NCBI RefSeq assembly: GCF_014779715.1
Contig: NZ_JACXYU010000005.1
Span: 1 to 64,000, forward strand
Origin: Streptomyces chumphonensis
Lineage (GTDB): Bacteria; Actinomycetota; Actinomycetes; Streptomycetales; Streptomycetaceae
Reading direction: 5' to 3'
DNA length: 64,000 bases
The notes under the pieces were generated by a model, which did no database searches, was not told the DNA's origin, and was given only the letters and a program-made list of their open reading frames with translations. The number at the start of each line of letters is the position of its first letter. The stretch's first letter is position 1. Positions 50,893-60,647 of the stretch are shown piece after piece. The position numbers and the translations under genes are program-made.

Positions 50893-51045
50893 TGTGCTCC
50901 ATCGTGGGGCCGCCGCCGCGCCGACGACATGGGCACGCGCACAGACTCCGCCCCCACCCCCTGTGCCCGCTCCCAACCAACCCCGCAGCCCTACCCGGGT
51001 GATGACCACCCCACCGCTGCCCGGCCACGCCCGGGCCCCGCCTGC

Positions 51046-51076
51046 GGGGGTGGGGTTGTGGGTGGGGGGCGGGGGG
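51046..51076 (+). other. G-quadruplex-type sequence
   Basis: Five G-runs of 5, 4, 3, 6 and 6 bases within 31 bp, separated by 1-4 bases, 42 bp ahead of the oxidase start. It could fold as DNA or in the 5' leader RNA. The rest of 50768-51118 has no gene. Confidence 0.6.
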
Positions 51077-51118
51077 ACGAGACTCGGGCGTGTCGCATCC
51101 CGAACCGCGAGGACCCGC

Positions 51119-52312
51119 ATGGCCGACGAGAGCACGCCCCCGCCCGTCCACTACTCCGACCACCAGGCGTTGATCTACGCGAACGGCGCGTTCCTGGGCG
51201 AGAGGCCCGCCCTCACCACGGACCTCGCGGCGCTGGAGGCGAAGGCCGCCGAGGTGCTGGACGCGGCGGCGCTGGGGTACATCGTGCCCAGCGCGGGCAG
51301 CGGTTCGACCGCGCGGGCGAACCGGGCCGCGTTCGAGCGGCGGCGCATCGTGCCGCGCATGCTGCGCGACCACGCCCGGCGCGACCTGTCGACGACGCTG
51401 CTGGGCGCGAAGCTGCCCGCACCCGTGCTGCTCGGCCCGGTCGGTGTGCAGAAGCTGGCGCACCCGGAGGGGGAGTTGGCCTCGGCACGGGCCGCCGCCG
51501 CGTTGGGGCTGCCGTTCGTCCACTCCACGCAGGCCAGCCACTCCATCGAGGAGGTCGCGGAGGCCGGGGGCGACGGTCCGCGCTGGTTCCAGCTGTACTG
51601 GCCGCGCGATCCGGAGTTCTGCGTGAGCCTGCTGCGGCGGGCGCGGGAGGCGGGCTACAGCCACCTCGTCCTGACGTTGGACACCACGATGCTCGGCTGG
51701 CGTCCGGCCGACCTCGACCGCGGTCACCTCCCGTTCCTCCAGGGCGAGGGCATCGCCAACTACACGAGCGACCCCGTCTTCCGCCGCAGGCTGGCGAAGG
51801 ACCCGGTCGACGATCCCGGCGCGGCCGGACTGGCCTTCGCCGAGGTCTTCCCCAACCCGGGCCTGACGTGGGAGCAGTTGCCGTTCCTGCGGGAGCACTG
51901 GGACGGTCCGATCGTGCTCAAGGGCATCCAGTGCGCCGCCGACGCCGAACTCGCCGTCCGGCACGGCATGGACGGGGTCGTGGTGTCCAACCACGGCGGT
52001 CGGCAGGTCGACGGGGCCCTCGCCTCGCTGGACGCGCTGGCGCCCGTGGCGGAGGCCGTCGGGGACCGGACGACGGTGCTGTTCGACTCCGGGGTGCGCA
52101 CCGGAGCGGACGTCTTCAAGGCGCTGGCGCTCGGCGCGGACGCGGTGCTGATCGGCCGTCCGTACCTGTACGGACTGGCGCTGGCCGGGCAGGCGGGCGT
52201 GGAGCACGTGCTGCGCTGCCTGCTGGCCGAACTCGACCTGACGCTGGGCAACTCCGGGTACCGCACGGCGCGTGAGCCGGGGCCGGACGCGCTGTGGAGC
52301 GTGACGCCGTGA
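51119..52312 (+). CDS. FMN-dependent alpha-hydroxy-acid oxidase (lactate 2-monooxygenase type)
   Basis: A 397-residue FMN enzyme of the alpha-hydroxy-acid dehydrogenase family. Flavin-site motifs include LLGPVGVQKLAHPEGE, FQLYWPRDPEF, the Lys in VLKGIQ, and the active-site SNHGGRQVDG with its His. DSGVRTGADVFKALALGADAV is the phosphate-binding end. Length and the EHVLRCLLAELDLTLGNSG tail fit lactate 2-monooxygenase-like members. Substrates may be lactate or other 2-hydroxy acids. ATG 51119 follows CGCGAGGACCC. Confidence 0.85.
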   Translation: MADESTPPPVHYSDHQALIYANGAFLGERPALTTDLAALEAKAAEVLDAAALGYIVPSAGSGSTARANRAAFERRRIVPRMLRDHARRDLSTTLLGAKLPAPVLLGPVGVQKLAHPEGELASARAAAALGLPFVHSTQASHSIEEVAEAGGDGPRWFQLYWPRDPEFCVSLLRRAREAGYSHLVLTLDTTMLGWRPADLDRGHLPFLQGEGIANYTSDPVFRRRLAKDPVDDPGAAGLAFAEVFPNPGLTWEQLPFLREHWDGPIVLKGIQCAADAELAVRHGMDGVVVSNHGGRQVDGALASLDALAPVAEAVGDRTTVLFDSGVRTGADVFKALALGADAVLIGRPYLYGLALAGQAGVEHVLRCLLAELDLTLGNSGYRTAREPGPDALWSVTP

Positions 52313-52402
52313 GGGCTCGGTGAGGCCGTCCCGCACTTCGATATGCAACGGTGACTGTCGGCGGCCGGGTCCGACCCCGCGCCTTCTGCCATCGTTGCGG
52401 CC

Positions 52403-53152
52403 ATGGATGGGCACACGCTTCCTGCACGGGACGCTCGGCTGGGCCGCCCCCTCGGCACGACGGGGAGGGTCGAGGGCGTCCTCCTGCTCCTGCCCGGCGG
52501 CGTCCCGGAGTCAGCCCGGCGGTCCTCACCGCTGGCGGCGGCGGGGGCACTGGCGCTGGCCCGGCAGGTGGCAAGGGCGGCCGAACGCTGCGGCGAGGCG
52601 CTGACGGCACACGTCGTGCACTACCGGTACCAGGGGTGGAACGGCGACGAGGCGCACCCGGTCGCCGACACGGTGTGGGCCCTGGACGAACTGGTCCGCC
52701 GCTACGGCGACGTGCCCGTCTGCCTGGCGGGCACCGGCCTCGGGGGCCGGGCGGCACTGCGTGCCGCGGGGCACCCGGCGGTGACGTCCGTCGTGGCGCT
52801 CGGGCCCTGGCTGCCGGAGCCGGCGGAGGCCGAGCGGGAACCGGTCGACCAGCTCGTGGGGCGGCAGGTCCTCGTCGTGCACGGCACCGACGACCGGCGC
52901 TCCGACCCCGAGTCGTCCTACCGGCTGGCGGAGCGGGCCCGGAAGGCGGGGGCGGACATCTGCCGCTTCGAGGCCCACACCGACGGCCACGCCCTGCGCG
53001 AGTACCGCTCCGAGGTCTTCGCGCTCGCCACGGACTTCGTGCTGGGCACGCTGTGCGAGCAGGACTTCGCCCGGCCCGTGCACGACGCCCTCGCCGCGCC
53101 GCCCCCACTCGGCCTGCGGATGCCGCTGGCCTCAGGCTTCGGCCGCACCTGA
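52403..53152 (+). CDS. Alpha/beta hydrolase with altered nucleophile motif
   Basis: A 249-residue alpha/beta-hydrolase-fold protein of the dienelactone hydrolase type. The usual Gly-x-Ser-x-Gly elbow reads GTGLGG, so a Gly stands where the Ser or Cys nucleophile is expected. The acid (VVHGTDDRRS) and His (EAHTDGHALREY) positions look kept. It may be inactive as an esterase or use another residue. ATG 52403 lies 90 bp after the oxidase gene on the same strand, perhaps in one unit. Confidence 0.7.
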   Translation: MDGHTLPARDARLGRPLGTTGRVEGVLLLLPGGVPESARRSSPLAAAGALALARQVARAAERCGEALTAHVVHYRYQGWNGDEAHPVADTVWALDELVRRYGDVPVCLAGTGLGGRAALRAAGHPAVTSVVALGPWLPEPAEAEREPVDQLVGRQVLVVHGTDDRRSDPESSYRLAERARKAGADICRFEAHTDGHALREYRSEVFALATDFVLGTLCEQDFARPVHDALAAPPPLGLRMPLASGFGRT

Positions 53153-53171
53153 GGGGCCGTCCGGCGGCCGG

Positions 53172-54101
53172 TCAGGCCAGGAGTCGGCCGCGCCGGGTGA
53201 GCAGGAACGTCCGGAACGCGGCCACGGGTGGGGTGTCGGGCCGGTCGGCCGGCCAGGCGACGCCGATCTCCCGGACGGCGCGGGGCGCGGTGACGGTGAG
53301 GTCGACCAGGCCGGGCCGGGGGACGGTCGGCGGCGGCAGCAGCGCGACGCCGAGGCCGGCCGCGACGAGGCCGCGCAGCGTCTCGGCCTCCTCCCCCTCG
53401 AAGGCGATGCGGGGCGTGAACCCGGCCTCGGCGCAGAGGGTTTCGAAGATGCGCCGCATGCCGTAGCCGGGTTCCAGGGTGATGAACGCCTCGTCGGCGG
53501 CCTCGGCGAGCCGGACGCGTTTGCGGCGGGCCAGGCGGTGGTCGTCGGGGACGACCAGGCGCAGCCGCTGCTCGTCCAGCCGCCGGGCGACGAGGTCGGG
53601 CGCGTCGGGCACCGGGGAGGTGAGGCACAGGTCGAGGGTGCCCGCGCGGAGTCGGTCGAGCATGGCCTCCCCGTAGTTCTGGACGAGGGCGAACCGCACC
53701 CTGGGGTGGTCGGCGCGGAAGGCCCGGATGAGGCCGGGCACGGTCTCCGAGCCGAGGGTGTGCAGGAAGCCGAAGGCGACCTTGCCGGTGGCGGGGTCGG
53801 CGTCGGCCCGCACCGCCTCGGCGGACTGCTCGACGGCGGCGAGCGCCTTCTCCACGGACGCCCAGAAGGTGCGCCCGGCCGGGGTGAGCGAGACCGAGCG
53901 GCCCCGGCGCGCCAGGAGGGCCACGCCGAGGTCCTCCTCCAGACGGGCCATCGCCCGGCTGAGGGTGGACTGGGGGACGCCCAGCTCCCGCGCGGCGCGG
54001 GTGACGTGCTCGTGCCGCGCGACGGCGGTGAACTGGGCCAGGCGCGGGGTGAGCAGCGCGGCCCAGGACTCGGCGTCGATGTCGGCGCGTGTTACCTGCA
54101 T
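53172..54101 (-). CDS. LysR-family transcriptional regulator
   Basis: A 309-residue LysR-type regulator. The HTH is LAQFTAVARHEHVTRAARE then PQSTLSRAMARLEEDLGV, followed by the substrate-binding domain (GFLHTLGSETVPGLI, LEPGYGMRRI). ATG 54101 is chosen; the frame is open to GTG 54128. It is divergent from the MFS gene, and two ATGC/GCAT repeats between them fit LysR sites, so it probably controls that exporter. Confidence 0.86.
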   Translation of the reverse strand: MQVTRADIDAESWAALLTPRLAQFTAVARHEHVTRAARELGVPQSTLSRAMARLEEDLGVALLARRGRSVSLTPAGRTFWASVEKALAAVEQSAEAVRADADPATGKVAFGFLHTLGSETVPGLIRAFRADHPRVRFALVQNYGEAMLDRLRAGTLDLCLTSPVPDAPDLVARRLDEQRLRLVVPDDHRLARRKRVRLAEAADEAFITLEPGYGMRRIFETLCAEAGFTPRIAFEGEEAETLRGLVAAGLGVALLPPPTVPRPGLVDLTVTAPRAVREIGVAWPADRPDTPPVAAFRTFLLTRRGRLLA

Positions 54102-54149
54102 GTCGTTTTCGTTGCCTGGTGGTGACACGGGCGGTCCTCAGCTCGGCTT

Positions 54150-54195
54150 ATGCGCTGGTGCATCGTTTCTTCCATTCTTGTGCATTGGACGCATG
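54150..54195. promoter_or_regulatory. Probable LysR sites between lysR-type and MFS genes
   Basis: ATGC-N6-GCAT at 54150-54163 is a T-N11-A type palindrome. A second related GCAT/GCAT element lies at about 54182-54194. They are in the 119-bp divergent gap, as expected for recognition and activation sites. Confidence 0.45.
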
Positions 54196-54220
54196 AAAGG
54201 GAGCTGCGTACGTTCGAGAC

Positions 54221-55501
54221 ATGCCTTCCGTCGATACCGGGGCACCCGTCATCCCGGGTGCCTCTCAGCCGTCGTCCCCCACCACCGGACCCGCCGCCGG
54301 ACCCGCCACCGACCGTCGGGCGGACGCCCCCTCGACGCGCCGGGTGAACCTCGCGCTGTTCGCGCTGGGGCTGGCGACCTTCGCCCTCCTCTTCTCCACC
54401 CAGGCCCTGTTGCCCGCGCTCTCCGCCGACTTCGCGGTGTCGCCGGACGCGGCGAGCTGGACGATCTCCGCCGCCACGATCGCCCTGGCGGTGTGTGTGC
54501 TGCCGTTGAGCATGCTGTCCGAACGGTTCGGGCGACAGCGGCTGATGACGGTGTCGGTGGCGGTCGCGGTGGGCATCGCCCTGGTGCTGCCCCTGGCGCC
54601 GGACCTGGGCTGGCTGGTGGCGCTGCGCACCGTGCAGGGCGCGGCGATCGCGGGCATTCCGGCGTCGGCGATGGCCTACCTCTCCGAGGAGCTGCGGCCG
54701 GGGGCGCTGGTCGGCGCGATCGGGCTGTTCGTCGCGGGGAACAGCGTGGGCGGCATGGCGGGCCGCATCGTCACCGGCTGGGTGGCGGAGGGCTTCGGCT
54801 GGCGCGGCGCGCTGCTGGTCGTCGGCGTCATGGCCCTGGTCTGCGCGGTCGTCTTCCGGGCGCTGCTGCCGAGGGCGCGGAACTTCACCCCGTCCCCGCT
54901 GGAGCCGCGCGCCCTGGCCCGCACCGTCCGTGACCTGCTGGGGAATGCGCTGCTGGTGCGGCTGTACGCGATCGGGCTGCTGTTCATGGCCGTCTTCGGC
55001 GCCGTCTACACGGTGATCGGGTACCGGCTGGTGGCCGAGCCGTTCGGGCTGTCGCAGGGGCTGGTGGGCTCGGTGTTCGTCATCTACCTGGTGGGCACGG
55101 GCTCCTCGGCGGCGTCCGGGGGGCTGGTCAAGCGGCTCGGGCGGCGCGGGGCGCTGTACCTGGCCATCGGCACGACGGCGGTCGGGCTGCTGCTGACGCT
55201 GTCGGGCAACCTGGTGGCGGTGCTGGCCGGCCTGGTGCTGGTGACGGCGGGCTTCTTCGCCGGGCACACGACGGCGTCCTCGTCGGTGAGCCGGACGGTC
55301 ACGTCGGGGCGGGCGCAGGCGTCGGCGCTGTACCAGATGGCGTACTACGTGGGGAGTTCGCTCGGTGGCACGCTCGGCGCGCTGGCCTTCCACGGCGGCG
55401 GCTGGGCGGGGACGGTCGCCCTCGCGCTGACCGCCCTGGTGGGTGCGGCGGGCATCACGCTGTACGCCACCCGCCGGGCCGTGCGGCTCGCGACGGCCTG
55501 A
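54221..55501 (+). CDS. Major facilitator superfamily transporter
   Basis: A 426-residue MFS transporter with about twelve membrane helices after a 40-residue hydrophilic N-terminus. The helix 2-3 loop signature is seen as SMLSERFGRQRL, and the central half-repeat as GGLVKRLGRRGALY. It belongs to the drug/sugar efflux-type (AraJ/YbaR-like) set. Substrate unknown. Control by the divergent LysR-type regulator is likely. Confidence 0.86.
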   Translation: MPSVDTGAPVIPGASQPSSPTTGPAAGPATDRRADAPSTRRVNLALFALGLATFALLFSTQALLPALSADFAVSPDAASWTISAATIALAVCVLPLSMLSERFGRQRLMTVSVAVAVGIALVLPLAPDLGWLVALRTVQGAAIAGIPASAMAYLSEELRPGALVGAIGLFVAGNSVGGMAGRIVTGWVAEGFGWRGALLVVGVMALVCAVVFRALLPRARNFTPSPLEPRALARTVRDLLGNALLVRLYAIGLLFMAVFGAVYTVIGYRLVAEPFGLSQGLVGSVFVIYLVGTGSSAASGGLVKRLGRRGALYLAIGTTAVGLLLTLSGNLVAVLAGLVLVTAGFFAGHTTASSSVSRTVTSGRAQASALYQMAYYVGSSLGGTLGALAFHGGGWAGTVALALTALVGAAGITLYATRRAVRLATA

Positions 55502-55677
55502 GCCGGACGCCGACCCGACGGGCCCGGACCCGGACCACCGCTCGCCCACCGCCCGCCCCGCCGGGGCCGGGCGGTGGCTCCGCTGGGGTGGTGTCCGGCG
55601 CCGCCTGACGCCGACAAAACAGACATAAGGGTTAGTCTCGGCGGATTGGTCCGCGATCACCGCCTGGAGGCTCCGAC

Positions 55678-56475
55678 ATGCCCGATGTCACCGCCCCGTA
55701 CGCCAAGGGCACGCCCTGCTGGGTCGACCTGATGGTCCCCGACCAGCGGGCCGCCCTCGACTTCTACCGGAACCTCCTCGGCTGGCAGGGCGAGGTCGGC
55801 CCGCCCGAGACCGGCGGCTACGCGCTCTGCACCCTGCGCGGCCGGGCCGTCGCCGGGATCATGGCGGCCGTGAACCCCGACGGCACCGCGATGGCGGAGC
55901 CCCCGCCCCCGGCGTGGACGACCTACCTCGCCACGCCCGACGTGGACGCCGCCGCCGACGCCGTCACCAAGGCCGACGGCAGCGTGCTGGTGCCGCCCAT
56001 GGACGTGATGGACCTCGGCCGGATGGCCGTCGCCCAGGACCCCACGGGCGCCGTCTTCGGCCTCTGGCAGGCTCGCGACTTCCCCGGAAGCCAGGTCGTC
56101 CGGGAGACCGGGGCGGTCGCCTGGAACGAGCTGAACACCGCCGACACCGACACCGCAGCGGACTTCTACGACTCCGTGCTCGGCATGGGGGCGAGCACCA
56201 TGAAGGGCGGCGACGGGTACTTCTCGCTGGACGTCGGCGGCCGGCCGGTCGGGGGCATGCAGAGCCTGGACCGGCTGGAACCGGGCCTGCCCGCGCACTG
56301 GCTGACGTACTTCGCCGTCGCCGACGTCGACCGGACGGCCGACACCCTGGCGGCGCACGGCGGGACCGTCCTGAAGCCGCCGTTCGACATGATGGCCGGA
56401 CGGATGGCCGTCGTGCAGGACCCGCAGGGCGCCGCGTTCGCCCTGATCAACCCGATCCCCGAGGAGGGCTCGTAG
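55678..56475 (+). CDS. Two-domain VOC (glyoxalase/dioxygenase-fold) protein
   Basis: A 265-residue protein of two tandem VOC domains (about 1-130 and 135-265). Each shows the pattern start (CWVDLMVPDQRAALDFY; AWNELNTADTDTAADFY) and end (AVAQDPTGAVFGLWQ; AVVQDPQGAAFALI). Relatives in Streptomyces are often called glyoxalase or hydroxylase-like; no substrate is known. ATG 55678 has CTGGAGGC upstream and a TAGTCT box at 55632. Convergent with deoA. Confidence 0.82.
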   Translation: MPDVTAPYAKGTPCWVDLMVPDQRAALDFYRNLLGWQGEVGPPETGGYALCTLRGRAVAGIMAAVNPDGTAMAEPPPPAWTTYLATPDVDAAADAVTKADGSVLVPPMDVMDLGRMAVAQDPTGAVFGLWQARDFPGSQVVRETGAVAWNELNTADTDTAADFYDSVLGMGASTMKGGDGYFSLDVGGRPVGGMQSLDRLEPGLPAHWLTYFAVADVDRTADTLAAHGGTVLKPPFDMMAGRMAVVQDPQGAAFALINPIPEEGS

Positions 56476-56505
56476 CCCGGAGGGCAGCGGCGGGCCCCCG
56501 GCCTC

Positions 56506-57774
<1,269 letters not shown>

Positions 57775-57805
57775 GCGGGGTTCCTCCACGGGCTTCGGAG
57801 CGCGG

Positions 57806-58213
57806 TCAGCGGTCGAGATCGGACGGGCCGAAGGCGTCGGGCAGCAGTTCGGACAGCGGGCGCACGCCGGAGGCCGTGTCGAGGGCGAGCTCCGGGCCGC
57901 CGTGCTCCCACAGCAGCTGGCGGCAGCGCCCGCACGGCATGAGCAGGTCGCCGTGACGGTCGCAGCAGGTGAAGTGGGTGAGCCGGCCGCCACCGGTGGC
58001 GATCAGCTCGGACACCAGCCCGCACTCGGCGCACAGGGCGACGCCGTAGGCGGCGTTCTCCACGTTGCACCCGCTGACCGTCCGGCCGTCGTCGACGAGG
58101 GCGGCGGCGCCGACGGGGAAGCCGGAGTAGGGGGCGTAGGCCCGGGACATGGCGTCCCGGGCCAGCTTCCGCAGCGCTTCCCAGCCGGGGGCGGGGGGCT
58201 CGGCGTGCGTCAC
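57806..58213 (-). CDS. cdd: Cytidine deaminase
   Basis: A 135-residue cytidine deaminase converting cytidine and deoxycytidine to uridine forms. Zinc ligands and catalytic Glu are in CAECG and PCGRCRQ, and the substrate loop CNVENAAYG is intact. GTG 58213 overlaps the permease stop by 4 bp, so it is translated within the transporter operon. Length is standard for the short tetrameric form. Confidence 0.93.
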   Translation of the reverse strand: MTHAEPPAPGWEALRKLARDAMSRAYAPYSGFPVGAAALVDDGRTVSGCNVENAAYGVALCAECGLVSELIATGGGRLTHFTCCDRHGDLLMPCGRCRQLLWEHGGPELALDTASGVRPLSELLPDAFGPSDLDR

Positions 58214-59472
58214 TTGCCCTCGCCCTTGCGGTAGGGCCGCCCGTTGGCCTTCGGCATCCGCAGGCGTTGCGCGGACAGGGACAGCACCAGGAGCGTCGCC
58301 ACGTAGGGGGCGGCGGAGACGAACTGGCTCGGCACCTCGTCCACGGCCAGGTAGTAGGCGAACAGGCCGAGGCCGGTCACACCGGCGACGAGCGCCGTGA
58401 CGTACTTCCTGCGGTACAGCTCCCAGACGACGGCGAGGGCCAGCAGGATCGCCAGGAACAGCAGCAGCGCGTGCACGTTGGTGCCGCCGCCGCGCAGGTT
58501 GAGGCTGTCGGCGTAGCCGAACAGGCCCGCGCCCATGGCCATGCCGCCCGGCATCCAGTTGCCGAAGATCATCGCGGCGAGACCGATGTAGCCGCGCCCG
58601 CCGGTCTGGCCCTCCTGGTAGATGTTGGCCGCGACCTCCGCGAGGAAGACGCCGCCGAGCCCGGCGAAGCCGCCGGAGATCATCACCGCGAGGTACTTGT
58701 ACCTGTAGACGTTGACGCCGAGCGACTCGGCGGCCGTCGGGTTCTCGCCGCAGGAGCGCAGCCGCAGGCCGAAGCCCGTCCGCCACAGCACCCACCAGCT
58801 GAACGGGACGAGCGCGAGGGCGACGACGGTCAGCAGCGAGAGGTTGGTGACGACGCCGCCCACGACACCGGCCAGGTCGGAGACGAAGAACCAGTGCTTG
58901 TCGTTGAGGTCGCGCATCCAGTCCGAGAGCCCCGGCACGGTGATGCTGGTGATCGACTCGATCGGCGGGGACTGCTTCTCGGTGCCGCCCTCCATGGTGT
59001 CGAAGGTGAACTTCGACAGGTAGCGGGTGACGCCGACCGCGAGGATGTTGATGGCCACACCGGAGACGATGTGGTTGACGCCGAAGGTGACGGTGGCGAT
59101 CGCGTGGATGAGCCCGCCCAGCGCGCCGCCGACGATGCCCATGATGACGCCCGTCCAGGGGCCCCACTGGACGCCCGCCCAGGCACCGAACCAGGTGCCG
59201 AGGATCATCATGCCTTCGAGACCGATGTTGATGACGCCCGCGCGCTCGGCCCACAGGCCGCCGAGGCCCGCGAGACCGATCGGGACGGCCAGCCGCAGGG
59301 CGGCGGAGACCTGGCCGGTGGAGGTGATGCCGTTGGCGTCGGTGATCAGCCGGACCAGCGAGAACAGGGCGAGCCCCGCCGCGATGACCAGCATCCACTG
59401 GGCGAGGGACAGGCGGCTGCGGCCGACGGGCTTGCGCGGCGCGGCAGCCGCCTTGGTGGTGGCGGTGCTCAT
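58210..59472 (-). CDS. Nucleoside ABC transporter permease 2
   Basis: A 420-residue permease of the BPD_transp_2 family, as in nucleoside importers of the BmpA/NupABC kind. About nine hydrophobic segments are seen, with GLEGMMILGTWFGAWAGVQ and the coupling loop LRSCGENPTAAESLGVNVY. It overlaps the other permease gene by 4 bp and cdd by 4 bp. Nucleoside specificity rests on the operon. Confidence 0.88.
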   Translation of the reverse strand: MSTATTKAAAAPRKPVGRSRLSLAQWMLVIAAGLALFSLVRLITDANGITSTGQVSAALRLAVPIGLAGLGGLWAERAGVINIGLEGMMILGTWFGAWAGVQWGPWTGVIMGIVGGALGGLIHAIATVTFGVNHIVSGVAINILAVGVTRYLSKFTFDTMEGGTEKQSPPIESITSITVPGLSDWMRDLNDKHWFFVSDLAGVVGGVVTNLSLLTVVALALVPFSWWVLWRTGFGLRLRSCGENPTAAESLGVNVYRYKYLAVMISGGFAGLGGVFLAEVAANIYQEGQTGGRGYIGLAAMIFGNWMPGGMAMGAGLFGYADSLNLRGGGTNVHALLLFLAILLALAVVWELYRRKYVTALVAGVTGLGLFAYYLAVDEVPSQFVSAAPYVATLLVLSLSAQRLRMPKANGRPYRKGEGK

Positions 59473-60647
59473 GCCGAGGCCCCCTTGCTCAGGTTCTGGC
59501 TGGTGTCGCCGGGGGCGCTCGCGGCCTGGGCGGCGAGCTCCTCACCGACCTTCTGCTGCTGGCGGCGCAGTCCGTAGCGGCGGACGGCCTCGTAGCTGAT
59601 GACGACGGCGATCACGATCAGGCCCTGCATGATCGTGGCGATCTCCTTCTCGTACCCGCTGTAGTCGAGCGTGGCCGAGGCCTTGTCGAGGAAGGCGATG
59701 AGGAGGGCGCCGAAGGCGATGCCGACGGGGTGGTTGCGGCCCAGCAGGGCGATGGTGATGCCCGTGAAGCCGATGCCCACGGGGAAGACGAGGCTGTAGG
59801 TGTGCGAGTCGCCGAGGAGCACCGGCATGCCCGCGAGGCCCGCGACGCCACCGGAGATCACCATGGAGGTGAAGATCATCCGCTTGGCGTCGACGCCGCT
59901 GGCGGCGGCGGCGCTCTGGCTGGCGCCGGTGGCCCGCAGGTCGAAGCCGAAGCGGGTGCGGTTCAGCACCAGCCAGTAGACGACGCCGAGCAGGGCGGCG
60001 ACCACGATGAAGCCGTAGACGACGCCGCCGGGCCCGGTGTCGAAGCCCGGGAACCAGCCGGACTCGGCGATCTGGCCCGTCGTCAGGTTGTTGCCGCGCT
60101 GCTCGCCGAACTGCGCCGGCAGGATCAGGTAGGCGATGATGCTCGTCGCGATCGCGTTGAGCATGATCGTGGAGACGACCTCGCTGACGCCCCGGCTGGT
60201 CTTGAGGATGCCCGCGATCCCGGCCCAGAACGCACCGGTCAGCATCGCGACCGCCATGATCACCAGGACGTGCAGCGGTGCGGGCAGCGAGAAGGCCGCG
60301 CCCGTGACGGCCGCCACCATCGCGGCGAGCCGGTACTGCCCGTCGACACCGATGTTGAACAGGTTCATCCGGAAGCCGACGGCCACCGCGAGCGCCGCGA
60401 TGTAGTACGTCGTGGCCTGGTTGACGATGAGCACCTGGATGTCGGCGTTGCCCGCGTACTCGATCATCAGGACGTACGGCTCGACCGGGCTGCGGCCCGA
60501 CAGCAGCAGCACGGCCGACGTCAGCAGGACCGCGACGCCCAGCGCGAGCACCGGTCCGCCGAGCGCCAGGACCAGGCGGTCGAGCCGGGCCCGCGTCGTC
60601 GGGCGGCCGGAGGCTGCGGCCACGCCCGGCTTTCCACCGTCACTCAT
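59469..60647 (-). CDS. Nucleoside ABC transporter permease 1
   Basis: A 392-residue permease, partner of the previous one. It has nine or so hydrophobic segments, FRMNLFNIGVDGQYRLAA and the coupling loop LRATGASQSAAAASGVDA. ATG 60647 overlaps the ATPase stop by 8 bp (ATGAGTGA). A longer open frame to 60722 lies inside the ATPase gene. Confidence 0.88.
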   Translation of the reverse strand: MSDGGKPGVAAASGRPTTRARLDRLVLALGGPVLALGVAVLLTSAVLLLSGRSPVEPYVLMIEYAGNADIQVLIVNQATTYYIAALAVAVGFRMNLFNIGVDGQYRLAAMVAAVTGAAFSLPAPLHVLVIMAVAMLTGAFWAGIAGILKTSRGVSEVVSTIMLNAIATSIIAYLILPAQFGEQRGNNLTTGQIAESGWFPGFDTGPGGVVYGFIVVAALLGVVYWLVLNRTRFGFDLRATGASQSAAAASGVDAKRMIFTSMVISGGVAGLAGMPVLLGDSHTYSLVFPVGIGFTGITIALLGRNHPVGIAFGALLIAFLDKASATLDYSGYEKEIATIMQGLIVIAVVISYEAVRRYGLRRQQQKVGEELAAQAASAPGDTSQNLSKGASA

